DNA of 64,000 nucleotides, from contig NZ_JAVBIJ010000001.1 of NCBI RefSeq assembly GCF_032193765.1, forward strand, positions 1,426,001-1,490,000, in the 5' to 3' direction. The notes beneath the pieces are model-generated. The model saw only the letters and a program-made list of their open reading frames with translations, ran no database searches and was not told the origin of the DNA. Of this stretch, positions 24,448 to 35,963 are shown piece after piece (position 1 is the first letter of the stretch; each line of letters opens with the position of its first letter). The position numbers were made by a program, and so were the translations under genes. Origin of the DNA: Rhodoferax potami (GTDB lineage Bacteria > Pseudomonadota > Gammaproteobacteria > Burkholderiales > Burkholderiaceae_C).

Positions 24448-25134
24448 ATGAATTCTTATTACGTCGCCATATTGCAGGGCTCGGTACTCACGGTTGGAGT
24501 TTCGCTGTGTGCCCTGCTGGTGTCCATTGTTCTCGGTCTGCTGGGCGCGGCGGCCAAGCTCTCCGGTCGTCCCGTGCTCGTCGCCATCTCCACGACCTAC
24601 ACCACCGTCATCCGGGGGGTACCCGATCTGGTCGTGATGCTTCTGGTGTTTTACGGTGGCACGATAGGTCTGAACCACTTGCTGGAACTCGCTGGTAGCA
24701 AAAAAACCGTCGACATCAATCCCTTTCTGGCCGGCGTACTTACGATCGGCTTTATCTACGGCGCCTACATGACAGAAACCTTCCGGGGGGCCATCCTGTC
24801 CATTCCCAAAGGCCAAATGGAGGCTGCTTGGGCCTTCGGCATGGGACGTGTCCGAGCTTTTGTGCGCATCACGGCACCGCAAATGGTGCGCTACGCCTTG
24901 CCGGGCTTCACCAACAACTGGTTGGTGCTCATCAAGGCCACTGCGCTGGTCAGCCTGATCGGCCTCAAGGAGATGACCTATCTCTCCAAACAAGCCAGCG
25001 CTGCGACACGCTCGCCTTTCGAATTTTTCCTGTTCACTGCAGCCTTGTTTTTGATCTACACCAGCATTTCCTTGTTCGTGCTGCGCAAAATCAATACCCG
25101 TTACAGCCTCGGTACCAAGCGGGGTGAACTATGA
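24448..25134 (+). CDS. Polar amino-acid ABC transporter permease (HisQ type)
   Basis: 228 residues from the ATG at 24448; an ATG at 24421 or 24430 is possible but lies against the hairpin. Five hydrophobic segments. Family motifs: YTTVIRGVPDLVVMLLVFYGG and the EAA loop MEAAWAFGMGRVRAFVRITAPQMVRYALPG, which docks onto the ATPase. Its TGA overlaps the ATG of the second permease by four bases. Confidence 0.92.
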   Translation: MNSYYVAILQGSVLTVGVSLCALLVSIVLGLLGAAAKLSGRPVLVAISTTYTTVIRGVPDLVVMLLVFYGGTIGLNHLLELAGSKKTVDINPFLAGVLTIGFIYGAYMTETFRGAILSIPKGQMEAAWAFGMGRVRAFVRITAPQMVRYALPGFTNNWLVLIKATALVSLIGLKEMTYLSKQASAATRSPFEFFLFTAALFLIYTSISLFVLRKINTRYSLGTKRGEL

Positions 25135-25844
25135 AATGGCACGTGATTTTTGAGCCGCAGAACCTGCAGCTCTACCTGACCGGTATCAGCACCACTTTGG
25201 GGCTGCTTTTGTCGTCCTTGGCCATTGGGGCCGTATTGGCGTTGCTATTCGCGCTGGCGCTGACCAGCCGCTGGGCTGTTCTGCGCTGGATCGTCGGCGC
25301 CTACACCTACGTGATTCGCGGCACGCCGCTTTTGATTCAGGTGTACTTGATTTACTACGGCTTGGGCCAGCTCGAATGGATTCAGGCACGCTGGGATGAC
25401 GTCTGGCCCTGGACGCACTTCAAAGAGCCATTCTTCTGCGCCTTGCTTGCTTTCAGCTTGAACACTGCAGGTTACACCGCCGAAATGTTGGCGGGCGCCA
25501 TCCGTGAAACGGCTGCGGGCGAGATTGAAGCGGCACAGGCTTACGGCATGAGCCGCTTTCAAGCCATGCGCCGCATTGTGCTGCCCAGTGCGTTGCGCCG
25601 CACCCTGCCCGCTTACAGCAACGAAGTGGTGATGATGCTCCAGAGTACCAGTCTGGCAAGTGCCGTACCGAGCATGCTCGATGTCACTGCCGCAGCGAGC
25701 CGGATTTACTCTGACTACTACCTGCCTTTTGAGGCCTACCTTGCGGCCGCAGCCATCTATCTGGTAGCGTCGTTCTGCCTGATTGGTTTGTTCCGCTTGG
25801 CAGAGAAGCACTTTTTGGCATACCTTGCCCCCCGTAAACACTGA
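25131..25844 (+). CDS. Polar amino-acid ABC transporter permease (HisM type)
   Basis: 237 residues, four-base overlap with the first permease. Membrane segments near residues 15-38, 50-70, 95-115, 155-175 and 200-220. Motifs YTYVIRGTPLLIQVYLIYYG and the EAA loop IEAAQAYGMSRFQAMRRIVLPSALRRTLPA. Forms the heterodimeric channel with the upstream permease. Confidence 0.93.
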   Translation: MKWHVIFEPQNLQLYLTGISTTLGLLLSSLAIGAVLALLFALALTSRWAVLRWIVGAYTYVIRGTPLLIQVYLIYYGLGQLEWIQARWDDVWPWTHFKEPFFCALLAFSLNTAGYTAEMLAGAIRETAAGEIEAAQAYGMSRFQAMRRIVLPSALRRTLPAYSNEVVMMLQSTSLASAVPSMLDVTAAASRIYSDYYLPFEAYLAAAAIYLVASFCLIGLFRLAEKHFLAYLAPRKH

Positions 25845-25849
25845 CCACC

Positions 25850-26980
25850 ATGCAACGCAAAGACCACCCCCTGCTGTCCAACAGTTTGGGCAGCCTACGC
25901 ACCCTGAGCAGCTTTCACTACGGTACGCCAGGCCAGGGGCCCAAGGTGTATGTGCAGGCGAGCCTGCACGCCGAAGAACTGCCCGGCATGTTGGCCGCAT
26001 TCCATTTGCGTGCCTTGTTGGACCAGGCTGAGGCAGCCGGCCGGCTACGCGGCGAAGTCGTTCTGGTACCTGTGGCCAACCCGATCGGACTGGCGCAGCG
26101 CATCGACCACAAACCCATGGGCCGCTTTGAGCTCGACAGCTCGGAGAACTTCAACCGCCATTACCCGGACCTGGCCAAGGCCGTATACGACACCATCAAA
26201 CCATTGATGGTTTCAGACCCTACCGCAAACGTGAAGGCGGTGCGCAAGGCCATAGGCCAGTTTCTGGACCAGTGGAAACCAGATACCGAGTTGCAAAGCC
26301 TGCGCCGTACGCTGCTGCTGCTATCGCACGATGCGGACCATGTGATCGACCTGCATTGCGACTGTGAAGGCGTGATGCACTTCTATACCGAGGAGCCTTG
26401 CTGGCCACAGCTGGAGCCACTCTCGCACTTGCTGCAATCGCGGGCCATTTTGCTGGCGCGCAACTCGGGCAGCGGTCCGTTTGATGAATGCCTGTCCGGC
26501 GCATGGTGGCAACTTGCCGACCGGCTGAAGCAAGATGGCATCGAGGTGCCCTTGCCACAAGGCTGCAACAGCACGACGGTGGAGCTGCGCGGCGAGTCTG
26601 ACGTGTCCCACGCTTGGGCCAAGGCAGATGCGCAGGCTGTTTTTGACTTTTTGTGCATTGCCGGCGCGGTGCATTCAGCGACACCAGTTCAGGTACCTGC
26701 GGCTTTGGCCCAAGCGACCCCTTTGGCGGGCTCTGAAACACTCCATACCCCCTGCCCCGGTGTGGTGGCGTATATCGCCGATGTGGGCCAGACCCTGCAA
26801 AAAGGCGACCTTGTCGCCGAAGTCATTAATCCCATCGACAACACCAGCCATCCGATTTACGCTGGCGTGGCCGGTGTGTTTTATGCCCGGGTGCGCGATC
26901 GCTACGCCCACGCCGGTGCCGAAATCGGCAAGATTGCCGGTGCCACTGCATTCCGGACGGGCGAACTCCTGGGCGCTTAA
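25850..26980 (+). CDS. Succinylglutamate desuccinylase/aspartoacylase family zinc hydrolase
   Basis: 376 residues. M14-like aspartoacylase family: zinc ligands in SLHAEELPG (HxxE, about residues 43-46) and IDLHCDCEG (His about 167), plus NFNRHYPDL. The C-terminal 90 residues ([24 protein letters not shown]) resemble the beta-barrel found in long family members. It should cleave an N-acyl amino acid to free acid and amino acid in the cytosol. It sits five bases after HisM and 44 bp before the transporter ATPase, so importer and hydrolase form one operon. Substrate not determinable from sequence. Confidence 0.88.
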   Translation: MQRKDHPLLSNSLGSLRTLSSFHYGTPGQGPKVYVQASLHAEELPGMLAAFHLRALLDQAEAAGRLRGEVVLVPVANPIGLAQRIDHKPMGRFELDSSENFNRHYPDLAKAVYDTIKPLMVSDPTANVKAVRKAIGQFLDQWKPDTELQSLRRTLLLLSHDADHVIDLHCDCEGVMHFYTEEPCWPQLEPLSHLLQSRAILLARNSGSGPFDECLSGAWWQLADRLKQDGIEVPLPQGCNSTTVELRGESDVSHAWAKADAQAVFDFLCIAGAVHSATPVQVPAALAQATPLAGSETLHTPCPGVVAYIADVGQTLQKGDLVAEVINPIDNTSHPIYAGVAGVFYARVRDRYAHAGAEIGKIAGATAFRTGELLGA

Positions 26981-27024
26981 TTGCCCGATCGCCCGCTACT
27001 GAACCTGATACGACTGCTCAGAAC

Positions 27025-27804
27025 ATGACCGATAACAAGCCCCTGAAACTCCAGGTTGAGAACATCCACAAGCGCTTCGGCGGCAACGAAGTGCTTAAAG
27101 GCGTTTCGCTGTCCGCCCATGCCGGCGATGTGATCAGCATCATCGGAAGTTCCGGCTCCGGCAAAAGTACTTTCTTGCGCTGCATCAACATGCTGGAAAA
27201 GCCCAACCAAGGGCGCATCAATGTTGCAGGTGAAGAGCTGGCACTGATTGCCGGCCCGACCGGCGAACTGATGGCCAAAGATGCCAAGCAACTGCAACGC
27301 TTGCGCACCAAGTTGGCCATGGTCTTTCAGCATTTCAATCTCTGGGCCCACATGACGGTGTTGCAGAACATCATTGAGGTGCCAGTGCATGTGCTGGGCG
27401 TCCCCAAAGATGAGGCGGTTGCAACCGCACAAAAATACCTCGCCAAAGTCGGCTTGACCGGGGTGGAAGATCGCTACCCGGCCCACATGAGCGGGGGCCA
27501 GCAACAGCGAGTCGCCATTGCCCGTGCCTTGGCCGTAGAACCCGAGGTGATGTTGTTCGACGAACCGACCAGCGCGCTAGACCCCGAGTTGGTGTCGGAG
27601 GTACTCCGGGTTATGAAGAGCCTGGCCGAAGAAGGCCGCACCATGGTGGTAGTGACCCATGAAATGGGCTTTGCGCGTGAAGTTTCCAATCACCTGATCT
27701 TTTTGCACAAGGGCTTGATTGAAGAACAAGGGCATCCCGCGCAAGTCCTGACAGCCCCCCGGAGCGAACGACTGGCGCAGTTTCTCTCGGGCAGTTTGAA
27801 ATAA
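27025..27804 (+). CDS. Polar amino-acid ABC transporter ATP-binding protein (HisP type)
   Basis: 259 residues. Walker [10 protein letters not shown] (about residues 40-48), Q-loop [13 protein letters not shown], signature [16 protein letters not shown], Walker [17 protein letters not shown] and H-loop [10 protein letters not shown]. All are in the HisP/GlnQ arrangement, including the insert [19 protein letters not shown]. Drives the importer encoded upstream. Confidence 0.95.
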   Translation: MTDNKPLKLQVENIHKRFGGNEVLKGVSLSAHAGDVISIIGSSGSGKSTFLRCINMLEKPNQGRINVAGEELALIAGPTGELMAKDAKQLQRLRTKLAMVFQHFNLWAHMTVLQNIIEVPVHVLGVPKDEAVATAQKYLAKVGLTGVEDRYPAHMSGGQQQRVAIARALAVEPEVMLFDEPTSALDPELVSEVLRVMKSLAEEGRTMVVVTHEMGFAREVSNHLIFLHKGLIEEQGHPAQVLTAPRSERLAQFLSGSLK

Positions 27805-27822
27805 CACTGCGCGGCTGCAGTT

Positions 27823-29904
27823 GTGACTTCCAAAGGCAACAACTCCACCCTTTTTGAGCACCTTCCGATAGGTGCTTATCGCGCAGCTTTGGACGGCCGC
27901 ATTCTCCAAGCCAACAACGCTTTTTTGCGGCTTCACCGTTGCGAAAATGAAGAGGAGCTCGGCCAGCTGCTCCAGGCCCGAAGCCTCAACCCTTACGTTC
28001 AGCCCCAGCGTCGCAAAGACTTCCTCGATGAGATGCGCAGGCACGGCAAAGTCAAAGACTTTGTGTCGGAAATGTTCCGACTCCAAGGAGGACAGCGAAT
28101 CTGGGTGCGGGAACACGCCCACGCCCTCCATGACAAACTGGGGCAGGTCGTTGCCTTTGAAGGCACGATTGAAGACATCACCCGTGAACGCAACGCCCGC
28201 GTAGCGCTGCGCAAAAACGAGGTGATGCTCCGCAATGTGCTGCAAACCATCCCCGACCAGATATGGGTCAAGGACCTCCAAGGCGTTTATCTTCTGTGCA
28301 ACGACGCATTTGCCCAGGCACTCGGCGTACAGGCCGAAGACATCATCGGCACCCGCGATGCCAATTGGGTCGAAGACTCAGCGGCCGAAGCATTCGCGCT
28401 GTCCGACCAATGGGCGTTAAAAAGCGACAAGACCGTCACGTTTGAAGAAGGCAGCGCCACCAAAATCAACCCGAGCGGCGCCACCTTCGAAGTCCATAAA
28501 ACACCCATGCGGGATGCGCAAGGCAAGACCATCGGTGTTCTCGGTGTCTCGCGCAACATCCAGGACCGCAAAGACGCAGAAGCGATGTTGCGCGACACCA
28601 CCGAGCAACTCGAGTTGGCCATCATGGGGGCAGATCTTGGGCGCTGGGACCATGACCTGCGGCAAGAGCCGGGGTACATGATGGATTTGCGTGCATTCGC
28701 CATGCTGGGCTATATGCCGGGCGATGCCCAATCCCCCCGCTCTTTGAGCGAATTCATTCACCCGGACGACTTGGCACCTCTCGGTGTGGCGGTTTTACGG
28801 CACCTCAAGGGGCACAGCACCTCCTTCCGGGCGGAGTACCGGGCCCGGCACGCCGATGGTCGCTGGATCTGGCTCAGCAGCCGCGGCAAAGTGGTGCAGA
28901 CCAGCCAAGACGGCACACCCCTGCGTATGGTCGGTACCCTGATGGACATCACCGCGCGCAAGCAAACGGAAGACTCGCTGCGCGCCGCCCAGGTCGAATT
29001 GCAAGCCACCCTTGATGCGTTACCCGACCTTTTGTTCGAGATCGGTGAAAAAGGCCATTACCGAGCGGTGCACAGCGGAAACAAAAATGCACTTTTCGTG
29101 GAGCCAGACTTTTTGATAGGCCGCAGCATCCAAGAGGTCCTGCCCCAGGAAGCTGCCACCGCCTGTATGGCCGCACTCTCGCAAGCCATTCAAAAAGGTC
29201 GCTCAAGCGGAGTCCAGTACTACCTCGACCGTCACGGTAGCCGCCAATGGTTTGAGCTCTCAGTGGTTCGCAAGCCCACCGTGACCGACGAAGAAATACG
29301 CTGTATTGCGATTGCGCGCGACATCACCGAGCGCAAAGAAGCGGAGGAAGCGATCCGCCATCTGGCATTCCATGACCCCCTGACCGGTTTGCCAAATCGC
29401 AGGCTCCTGACCGATCGGCTTCACAGCGCGATTGCCTACAGCCAGCGCAGCAAAGAGCACGGGGCCTTGATGTTCATGGACCTGGACCATTTCAAGCGCC
29501 TGAACGACTCCCTCGGGCACGACGTGGGCGACCTCCTCCTCCAAGAAGTGGCCCGTCGCTTGCAAAAAATTGTCCGGCAGGTGGACACCATTGCGCGTAT
29601 CGGCGGGGATGAATTTGTGCTCTTGCTCCAAGACGTCGGGGAAGACGCAACCGCTGCGCGCAAACACGCCTCCATCGTGGCCTTCAAAGTACTGTCAAGC
29701 CTCAATGAGCCCTACGAGCTACCGGACACCACTTACCGCACCACGCCGAGTATTGGCGTCTGTTTGTTCTTGGGTGAGACCCACTCCCCGGCAGACCTGC
29801 TGAAGAACGCCGACACTGCCATGTATGTTGCCAAGCAAAAAGGGCGCAACAACGTGTGGTTTTACGAAGATACTGCGCCCGACACCCCCACGAGAGCCGC
29901 TTAG
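27823..29904 (+). CDS. PAS-domain diguanylate cyclase (four PAS modules plus GGDEF)
   Basis: 693 residues from a GTG start 18 bp after the HisP-type gene. No membrane segment, so cytosolic. PAS-like modules at about residues 8-125, 130-255, 265-390 (PAS_3 type with FIHPDDLAPL and RHADGRWIWLSSRG, then a PAC-like MVGTLMDITARKQ) and 395-515. The GGDEF domain spans about 520-685 with DPLTGLPNRR, MDLDHFKRLNDSLGH and an intact RIGGDEFVLL; R-Q-V-D five residues before GGDEF is a canonical inhibitory I-site. No EAL domain follows. Should make cyclic di-GMP in response to a small ligand or redox cue; cofactor unknown. Confidence 0.93.
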   Translation: MTSKGNNSTLFEHLPIGAYRAALDGRILQANNAFLRLHRCENEEELGQLLQARSLNPYVQPQRRKDFLDEMRRHGKVKDFVSEMFRLQGGQRIWVREHAHALHDKLGQVVAFEGTIEDITRERNARVALRKNEVMLRNVLQTIPDQIWVKDLQGVYLLCNDAFAQALGVQAEDIIGTRDANWVEDSAAEAFALSDQWALKSDKTVTFEEGSATKINPSGATFEVHKTPMRDAQGKTIGVLGVSRNIQDRKDAEAMLRDTTEQLELAIMGADLGRWDHDLRQEPGYMMDLRAFAMLGYMPGDAQSPRSLSEFIHPDDLAPLGVAVLRHLKGHSTSFRAEYRARHADGRWIWLSSRGKVVQTSQDGTPLRMVGTLMDITARKQTEDSLRAAQVELQATLDALPDLLFEIGEKGHYRAVHSGNKNALFVEPDFLIGRSIQEVLPQEAATACMAALSQAIQKGRSSGVQYYLDRHGSRQWFELSVVRKPTVTDEEIRCIAIARDITERKEAEEAIRHLAFHDPLTGLPNRRLLTDRLHSAIAYSQRSKEHGALMFMDLDHFKRLNDSLGHDVGDLLLQEVARRLQKIVRQVDTIARIGGDEFVLLLQDVGEDATAARKHASIVAFKVLSSLNEPYELPDTTYRTTPSIGVCLFLGETHSPADLLKNADTAMYVAKQKGRNNVWFYEDTAPDTPTRAA

Positions 29905-29953
29905 GCGGGCTCTTGGCACGTCAGCGGCCCCCTACCCTGAGACATTGAATCGT

Positions 29954-30874
29954 ATGTTGAATTTTCTTCCTTCTGCTTTGGTGGGTTTGATCGCTGGACT
30001 CCTCCTGACCATCAACATCCTGTTTTGGGTGCCGATCCTGTTGGTCTTTGCGATCATCAAACTGGTACTTCCATTCAAGGCAGTGCGCCTTCGCATAGAC
30101 CCCGTCATTCTGTCCATCGCTGAAAATTGGATCAGTGGCAACAGTGGCTGGATGAAGCTGACCCAGCGCGCTACTTGGGATGTGCAAGGCCTTGAGGGCC
30201 TGCGCCCCGACCAGTGGTACATGGTGAGCAGCAACCACCAGAGCTGGGTCGATATCTTTGTGTTGCAGCACCTGCTAAACCGGCGCATTCCCTTACTCAA
30301 GTTCTTTCTCAAGCAACAGCTGATCTGGGTCCCGGTGATGGGCCTGGCATGGTGGGCGCTCGAATTCCCGTTTATGCGCCGCCACAGCGAGGCCTATCTG
30401 AAAAAGCACCCGGAAATGCGTGGCAAAGACCAGGAAACCACCCGTAAAGCCTGTGAAAAGTTTGCACTCATCCCCACCAGCGTCATGAACTTTCTGGAGG
30501 GCACACGTATGACGCCGGCCAAACACGCCCAGCAACAATCCCCCTACACCCACTTGCTCAAACCCAAAGCGGGGGGATTGGCCCTCGCGTTACAGGCGAT
30601 GGGTGACAAGTTTCACAGTGTTCTGGACGTGACGATTTACTACCCCGATGGCATTCCCACTTTTGGAGACTTTCTGTGCGGGCGTATGCGCCGCGTGGTG
30701 GTGCGCGCCCGGTCTATCGAAATTCCTCCGGAACTGCTCAACGGAAACTACGGTGAGGACGCCGAGTTCCGAGCGGGATTCTCCGCTTGGGTTGCCGAGT
30801 TGTGGCGCACCAAAGACACCGAGTTGGCCCGATTGAAAGCGGATCATCAATCCATAGAAAAAAGGGGCAGCTAG
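29954..30874 (+). CDS. PlsC-like lysophospholipid acyltransferase (YihG type)
   Basis: 306 residues from ATG 29954. One or two N-terminal membrane segments (about residues 5-40). Acyltransferase motif I SNHQSWVD (H95, D100), motif II MRRHSEAYLKKHP region and motif III NFLEGTRMTPAKH. The length and EGTR motif fit the YihG/YjjU-like 1-acylglycerol-3-phosphate acyltransferases that adjust phospholipid acyl chains. The reading frame is open to 29825 but that overlaps the GGDEF gene. The stop codon lies inside a dispersed repeat copy. Confidence 0.88.
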   Translation: MLNFLPSALVGLIAGLLLTINILFWVPILLVFAIIKLVLPFKAVRLRIDPVILSIAENWISGNSGWMKLTQRATWDVQGLEGLRPDQWYMVSSNHQSWVDIFVLQHLLNRRIPLLKFFLKQQLIWVPVMGLAWWALEFPFMRRHSEAYLKKHPEMRGKDQETTRKACEKFALIPTSVMNFLEGTRMTPAKHAQQQSPYTHLLKPKAGGLALALQAMGDKFHSVLDVTIYYPDGIPTFGDFLCGRMRRVVVRARSIEIPPELLNGNYGEDAEFRAGFSAWVAELWRTKDTELARLKADHQSIEKRGS

Positions 30875-30917
30875 CCCCCTTAAATCCTGCATAGTTAGCT
30901 ATCTATTTGATAGCAAA
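30866..30917 (+). repeat. Dispersed repeat, copy C
   Basis: CAGCTAGCCCCCTTAAATC, CTGCATAG and TAGCTATCTATTTGATAGC align with the repeat consensus. The hairpin end GCTATctatttgATAGC is well kept. It spans the plsC-like stop codon and ends just before the stop of the convergent OmpA-like gene. Confidence 0.65.
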
Positions 30918-30922
30918 TTTAT

Positions 30923-31855
30923 TCAGCGTTGAGGTGTTTTTCCGGTTTCGTCGGACAGCACAATCTCCACACGGCGGTTGAGCTGTCGATTAGCGGCGGT
31001 GTCATTGGAAGCCACAGGATATGACTCGCCATAGCCACGCACGGTGATGCGTTCGCTACCTACGCCCATTTGCAAAAGTGCATCACGTACGGTTTGACCG
31101 CGACGCTCTGACAACTGTTGGTTGTAAGGGTCTGCACCCGTGCTGTCCGTAAAGCCCTCGACCAGCACATTGCGCGTCGGGTTTTGCTGCAGCACTTCGG
31201 CCAGCTTCTGCGCGCTACGCAGACCGCCGGCGGTGAGACTGGCTTTATCGCTACCGAAAAGAACATCGCCCAGAGTGATCACCATGCCACGGTCCGTCTT
31301 CCTCGCAGCCAGATCGGCGAGTTGGCTCTCTAACAACGCGGTGCGGCGGTTGGCATCTGTCGTGGCTTGGCGGGCCGCATCCGTGGCACGCTGCGCATCC
31401 ATCGCTTGGCGCTCGGCGTTGTTGGCTTGGCGTTGCGCCATGTCGGCGTTGACTTGGGCCTGCTGCGCATTGGCGTTGGCCTGATTGACCTCGTTGGTGC
31501 GTTGGGTGAGCTGCAACTGATCGCGCTCCCGGCCGCTTCGAGCCATATCTACCTCGGCCGTTCTTTGTTTGACGACCTCCTGGGTGATCGCAATTTTTTG
31601 TCGGGCCACATAGGCCAATTGGTCGACCTTATCGGAATCAGCGCTTTGCATTGCAGCGAGATTGGCCTCTTGCATCGCGTCACTGGCTTGCTTCATTTCC
31701 AGCGGGGCGAAGTTGTTCACGTTGGGGTTACGCTGGGCTTGGGCGTAATCGCTGCGGGCACTCTCCAGCAAGGAAGTACTGGTCGGCGCAGACGCACAGG
31801 CACCCAACAAAATAGCAATGGCCAATGCAGCGGGGGTCAGGTAGTGGTGTTTCAT
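30923..31855 (-). CDS. OmpA-family lipoprotein with DUF4398 N-terminal region
   Basis: 310 residues from ATG 31855. Lipobox LLGAC (Cys about residue 20), a DUF4398-like segment (LLESARSDYAQAQRNPNVNNFAPLEMKQASDAMQEAN), then about 100 residues of Gln/Ala/Asn/Arg-rich coiled coil, then a C-terminal OmpA domain from about residue 200 (FGSDKASLTAGG, FTDSTGADPYNQQLSERRGQTV, RVEIVLSD) that binds peptidoglycan. Outer-membrane anchored and peptidoglycan bound. It is the second gene of a pair with the DUF4398 lipoprotein gene 51 bp upstream, which is now interrupted by an IS, so its transcription may have changed. Confidence 0.92.
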   Translation of the reverse strand: MKHHYLTPAALAIAILLGACASAPTSTSLLESARSDYAQAQRNPNVNNFAPLEMKQASDAMQEANLAAMQSADSDKVDQLAYVARQKIAITQEVVKQRTAEVDMARSGRERDQLQLTQRTNEVNQANANAQQAQVNADMAQRQANNAERQAMDAQRATDAARQATTDANRRTALLESQLADLAARKTDRGMVITLGDVLFGSDKASLTAGGLRSAQKLAEVLQQNPTRNVLVEGFTDSTGADPYNQQLSERRGQTVRDALLQMGVGSERITVRGYGESYPVASNDTAANRQLNRRVEIVLSDETGKTPQR

Positions 31856-32125
31856 GGGGGTGTCCTTTGATGGAATTGAAAATTCGGGGTGGGCTTTGTG
31901 AGCCATTTATTTGGCGGCGTTAGCGCGGTCCAACTCGTCGCGCAGCACGCGTATATCGTCCTGTAGCGCATTGGCAACCCCCTGAGCCTTGGCCGTGTTG
32001 GCCTTGCTTTGTGCCAACTTGTCAAACGCAGTTTCGATTTGATACAGCTGTCGAACGCAAACGCGGCGTGGATTTGATACACCGTTGTGTGGGGCGATTG
32101 TCTGTTTTGTCTTTGCTTGTCTTTC

Positions 32126-32155
32126 AAGCAGTCAGTGGCTCGCCACTGACTGCTT
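32126..32155. terminator. Hairpin after istB, IS copy 1
   Basis: A perfect 13-bp stem with a 4-base loop just downstream of the istB stop. No T-run follows, so it may end or stabilise the istAB transcript, or limit read-through. The same hairpin is at 54917-54946. Confidence 0.5.
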
Positions 32156-32162
32156 GGCGCCC

Positions 32163-34060
<1,898 letters not shown>

Positions 34061-34447
34061 TGCCAGTCCCATCCATGGTTCGGATGGCTTGGCACGTTAG
34101 TCGAGGTGTATCAATTCCTCACCGCGTTTGCGTGTCATTTTCATACTGCGCGTGACAAACTTGGCGTCCGCTTGCGCCTGGGTTGCCAGCTCCGAGGCCG
34201 CTTGGTAGTCGCGGTCGACCATGGCCTTGTTAGCACGGGTTAGCTTTTCACGGGCTGCCGTCATTTCAGCGGGTGCAAACTGCATCCCATCAGCGCCGGC
34301 CGCGTTGCTGACCGCCTCGCGAGACACGGCTATTTGTGCAGTGGCACTGGTTTGGGGCTGGTTGGCGCAGCCCGCGCCGGCTGTTGCAACCAGAGCGGCA
34401 ATCAGCAGTAAACGGGATGTGGGGTGGGATGTGAGGTGGAATGTCAT

Positions 34448-34754
34448 GGTGTTATCTCCGGTAGACCGGGTGCTCGTGGCCCCCTGTGGGTGGTAATAAA
34501 CAACACTGCGAAGAGCGGTGTTGCGATGAATGAAGCTTGATGCCCTAGCACCCTGTTGCGAAGCGGCCGAGACCGCTAGTTCCCGTAGTCCCTCTCCTAC
34601 GTCATCAGCACCTGTCAGTGCCCTCCTACATCGCTGCAGCGTCCTTACCGGCAGCATGTCGAGCGACTGGCCGATGCCTCGTATTGCCAGACCGTCGCAC
34701 ACTGGGCGCTGTCAAAAAACCCGGCGACTCCAACGCCACTACCTCAGGAAATCC
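34448..34754. promoter_or_regulatory. Divergent regulatory gap between the DUF4398 gene and the YqjD-like cluster
   Basis: 307 bp without a convincing gene. It must hold promoters for both directions. Two near-copies of a CCCTCCTAC motif are visible (CCCTCTCCTACG near 34590 and CCCTCCTACA near 34621), about 30 bp apart, between the two start codons. Also an AACACTG...AGCGGTGTT inverted repeat near 34502-34523. I cannot assign a sigma factor. RBS AGGAAA precedes the YqjD-like ATG. Confidence 0.4.
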
Positions 34755-35033
34755 ATGAAAACAGAATCCATCACCACCTCTATCCAAAATGCAGCGGACC
34801 AGGTGGCCCCCTTGCTGCACCGTGCAACAGACGAAGCTAACGCGTTAACCCAACGCGGCCTGCACGCCGTGCAGGACGGTGCGCTGCAACTGCGCGAGAA
34901 AGCCAGTCGTACAGGCGAAGCCACAGTGCGATACATCCAGCAAGAACCGGTGAAGTCGGTATTGCTGGCTGCTGCAACAGGCGCGGTACTGATGGGTGTG
35001 ATCAGCCTACTAAGCCGCTCGCGCAGCCATTGA
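34755..35033 (+). CDS. YqjD/ElaB/DUF883-like membrane-anchored protein
   Basis: 92 residues from ATG 34755 with RBS CAGGAAA. An amphipathic N-terminal two-thirds (ADQVAPLLHRATDEANALTQRG...ALQLREKASRTGEATVRYIQQEP) is followed by one C-terminal membrane helix (VKSVLLAAATGAVLMGVISLL) and a basic SRSRSH tail. This is the layout of the DUF883 family (YqjD, ElaB), inner-membrane proteins that bind ribosomes in stationary phase in E. coli. First gene of a three-gene cluster. Confidence 0.85.
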   Translation: MKTESITTSIQNAADQVAPLLHRATDEANALTQRGLHAVQDGALQLREKASRTGEATVRYIQQEPVKSVLLAAATGAVLMGVISLLSRSRSH

Positions 35034-35061
35034 ACGCACCTGCGCAACGTTCAGACCCAAC

Positions 35062-35445
35062 ATGCTGCACCCGATATTTCATTTAATCGCCAACCAGCCA
35101 CAGCTCTTGGGCAACCATGCGCAGGCCTACAGTGAACTCATCGGCACCGAGCTGGCGCTCCAAAGCACCGCTTGGATACGCCGGGCACTGCTCGGTGCGG
35201 TCATGCTGGGCCTGCTGTGTGTGTCAGTGGTGCTGGCTGGCGTTGCCATGATGTTCTGGATCACCCAAATGAATGCCAATCCATCGGCGACCTTGTGGGT
35301 ACTGGCGTCGGTACCCGCAGTGCCGGCTGTCATGGCGGCAGTGTGTGGCGTGATCTTGTTGAACGTTCGCACTGAACCGGCATTTGCCGAACTGCGCCGC
35401 CAAGCGCAGGCCGATATCGCCTTGCTCCGTAGTTTGCCGACATGA
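35062..35445 (+). CDS. YqjE-like (phage holin superfamily III) membrane protein
   Basis: 127 residues with two long membrane segments, about residues 42-68 and 79-101, and a C-terminal soluble helix (EPAFAELRRQAQADIALLRSL). The N-terminal ELIGTELALQSTAWIRR fits the YqjE family, which always accompanies YqjD. The TGA overlaps the next ATG by four bases. Confidence 0.8.
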   Translation: MLHPIFHLIANQPQLLGNHAQAYSELIGTELALQSTAWIRRALLGAVMLGLLCVSVVLAGVAMMFWITQMNANPSATLWVLASVPAVPAVMAAVCGVILLNVRTEPAFAELRRQAQADIALLRSLPT

Positions 35446-35963
35446 ACAACGCCACACTCAGTGCCGTAGAGAAGCTGACCATTTCGCGCGAGTGCCTTCG
35501 GGCAGCACTCGCGACAAGCAGCACCAGCGATGCCAACAGACGCAGCGATGCCGCCAGCCCCGGACTCTTTGACGCTTTAAAAACCATCTTGCCTGGCGGC
35601 ACTATGCTGTGGGATGCAGTCGGCCCGAGCTTGAGGCACTGGTGGGAACAACACCCCTTGCACACCAGCAGCGAATTGGTAGGTGACGTCATCCAAGCTT
35701 GGGTGCGTCCGATGGTTCAACGCCACCCGGTGGCTGCCGTGGCCACCGCATTAGCGCTTGGCGCCACCTTGGTATGGGCTCGACCATGGCGCTGGACTTT
35801 CAAGCATCCCGTGCTCAGCGCACTCGGCCCGTCCCTGCTCACCCGTGGTTTGGCGTCCGGACTGGTACAAACCTGGCTGGCCACCGCACTGTCGAAGATG
35901 ACACACGCCCCTGCCCCACCTCAAGCGCCTCATCCCGACGCACCGCCGGTACGACCTAATTAG
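35442..35963 (+). CDS. Hypothetical protein of the YqjD/YqjE cluster
   Basis: 173 residues, starting in the stop of the YqjE-like gene. N-terminal SRECLRAAL resembles the start of YqjK-type proteins. A hydrophobic stretch about residues 97-112 (VAAVATALALGATLVWA) is the likely membrane helix, and the C terminus is Pro/Ala-rich. Position in the operon suggests a partner in the same membrane-associated stress function; no domain recognised with certainty. Confidence 0.7.
   Translation: MNNATLSAVEKLTISRECLRAALATSSTSDANRRSDAASPGLFDALKTILPGGTMLWDAVGPSLRHWWEQHPLHTSSELVGDVIQAWVRPMVQRHPVAAVATALALGATLVWARPWRWTFKHPVLSALGPSLLTRGLASGLVQTWLATALSKMTHAPAPPQAPHPDAPPVRPN

Noticed and set aside
23518..24993. 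A 491-codon open frame on the minus strand opposite the binding-protein and permease genes
   Set aside because: Spans two clear plus-strand genes and their terminator; no motif or signal.
31852..32127. 91-codon minus-strand frame across the IS left end
   Set aside because: It mixes IS end sequence with a wrong frame of the DUF4398 3' part; the true frame of that part ends at 31907.
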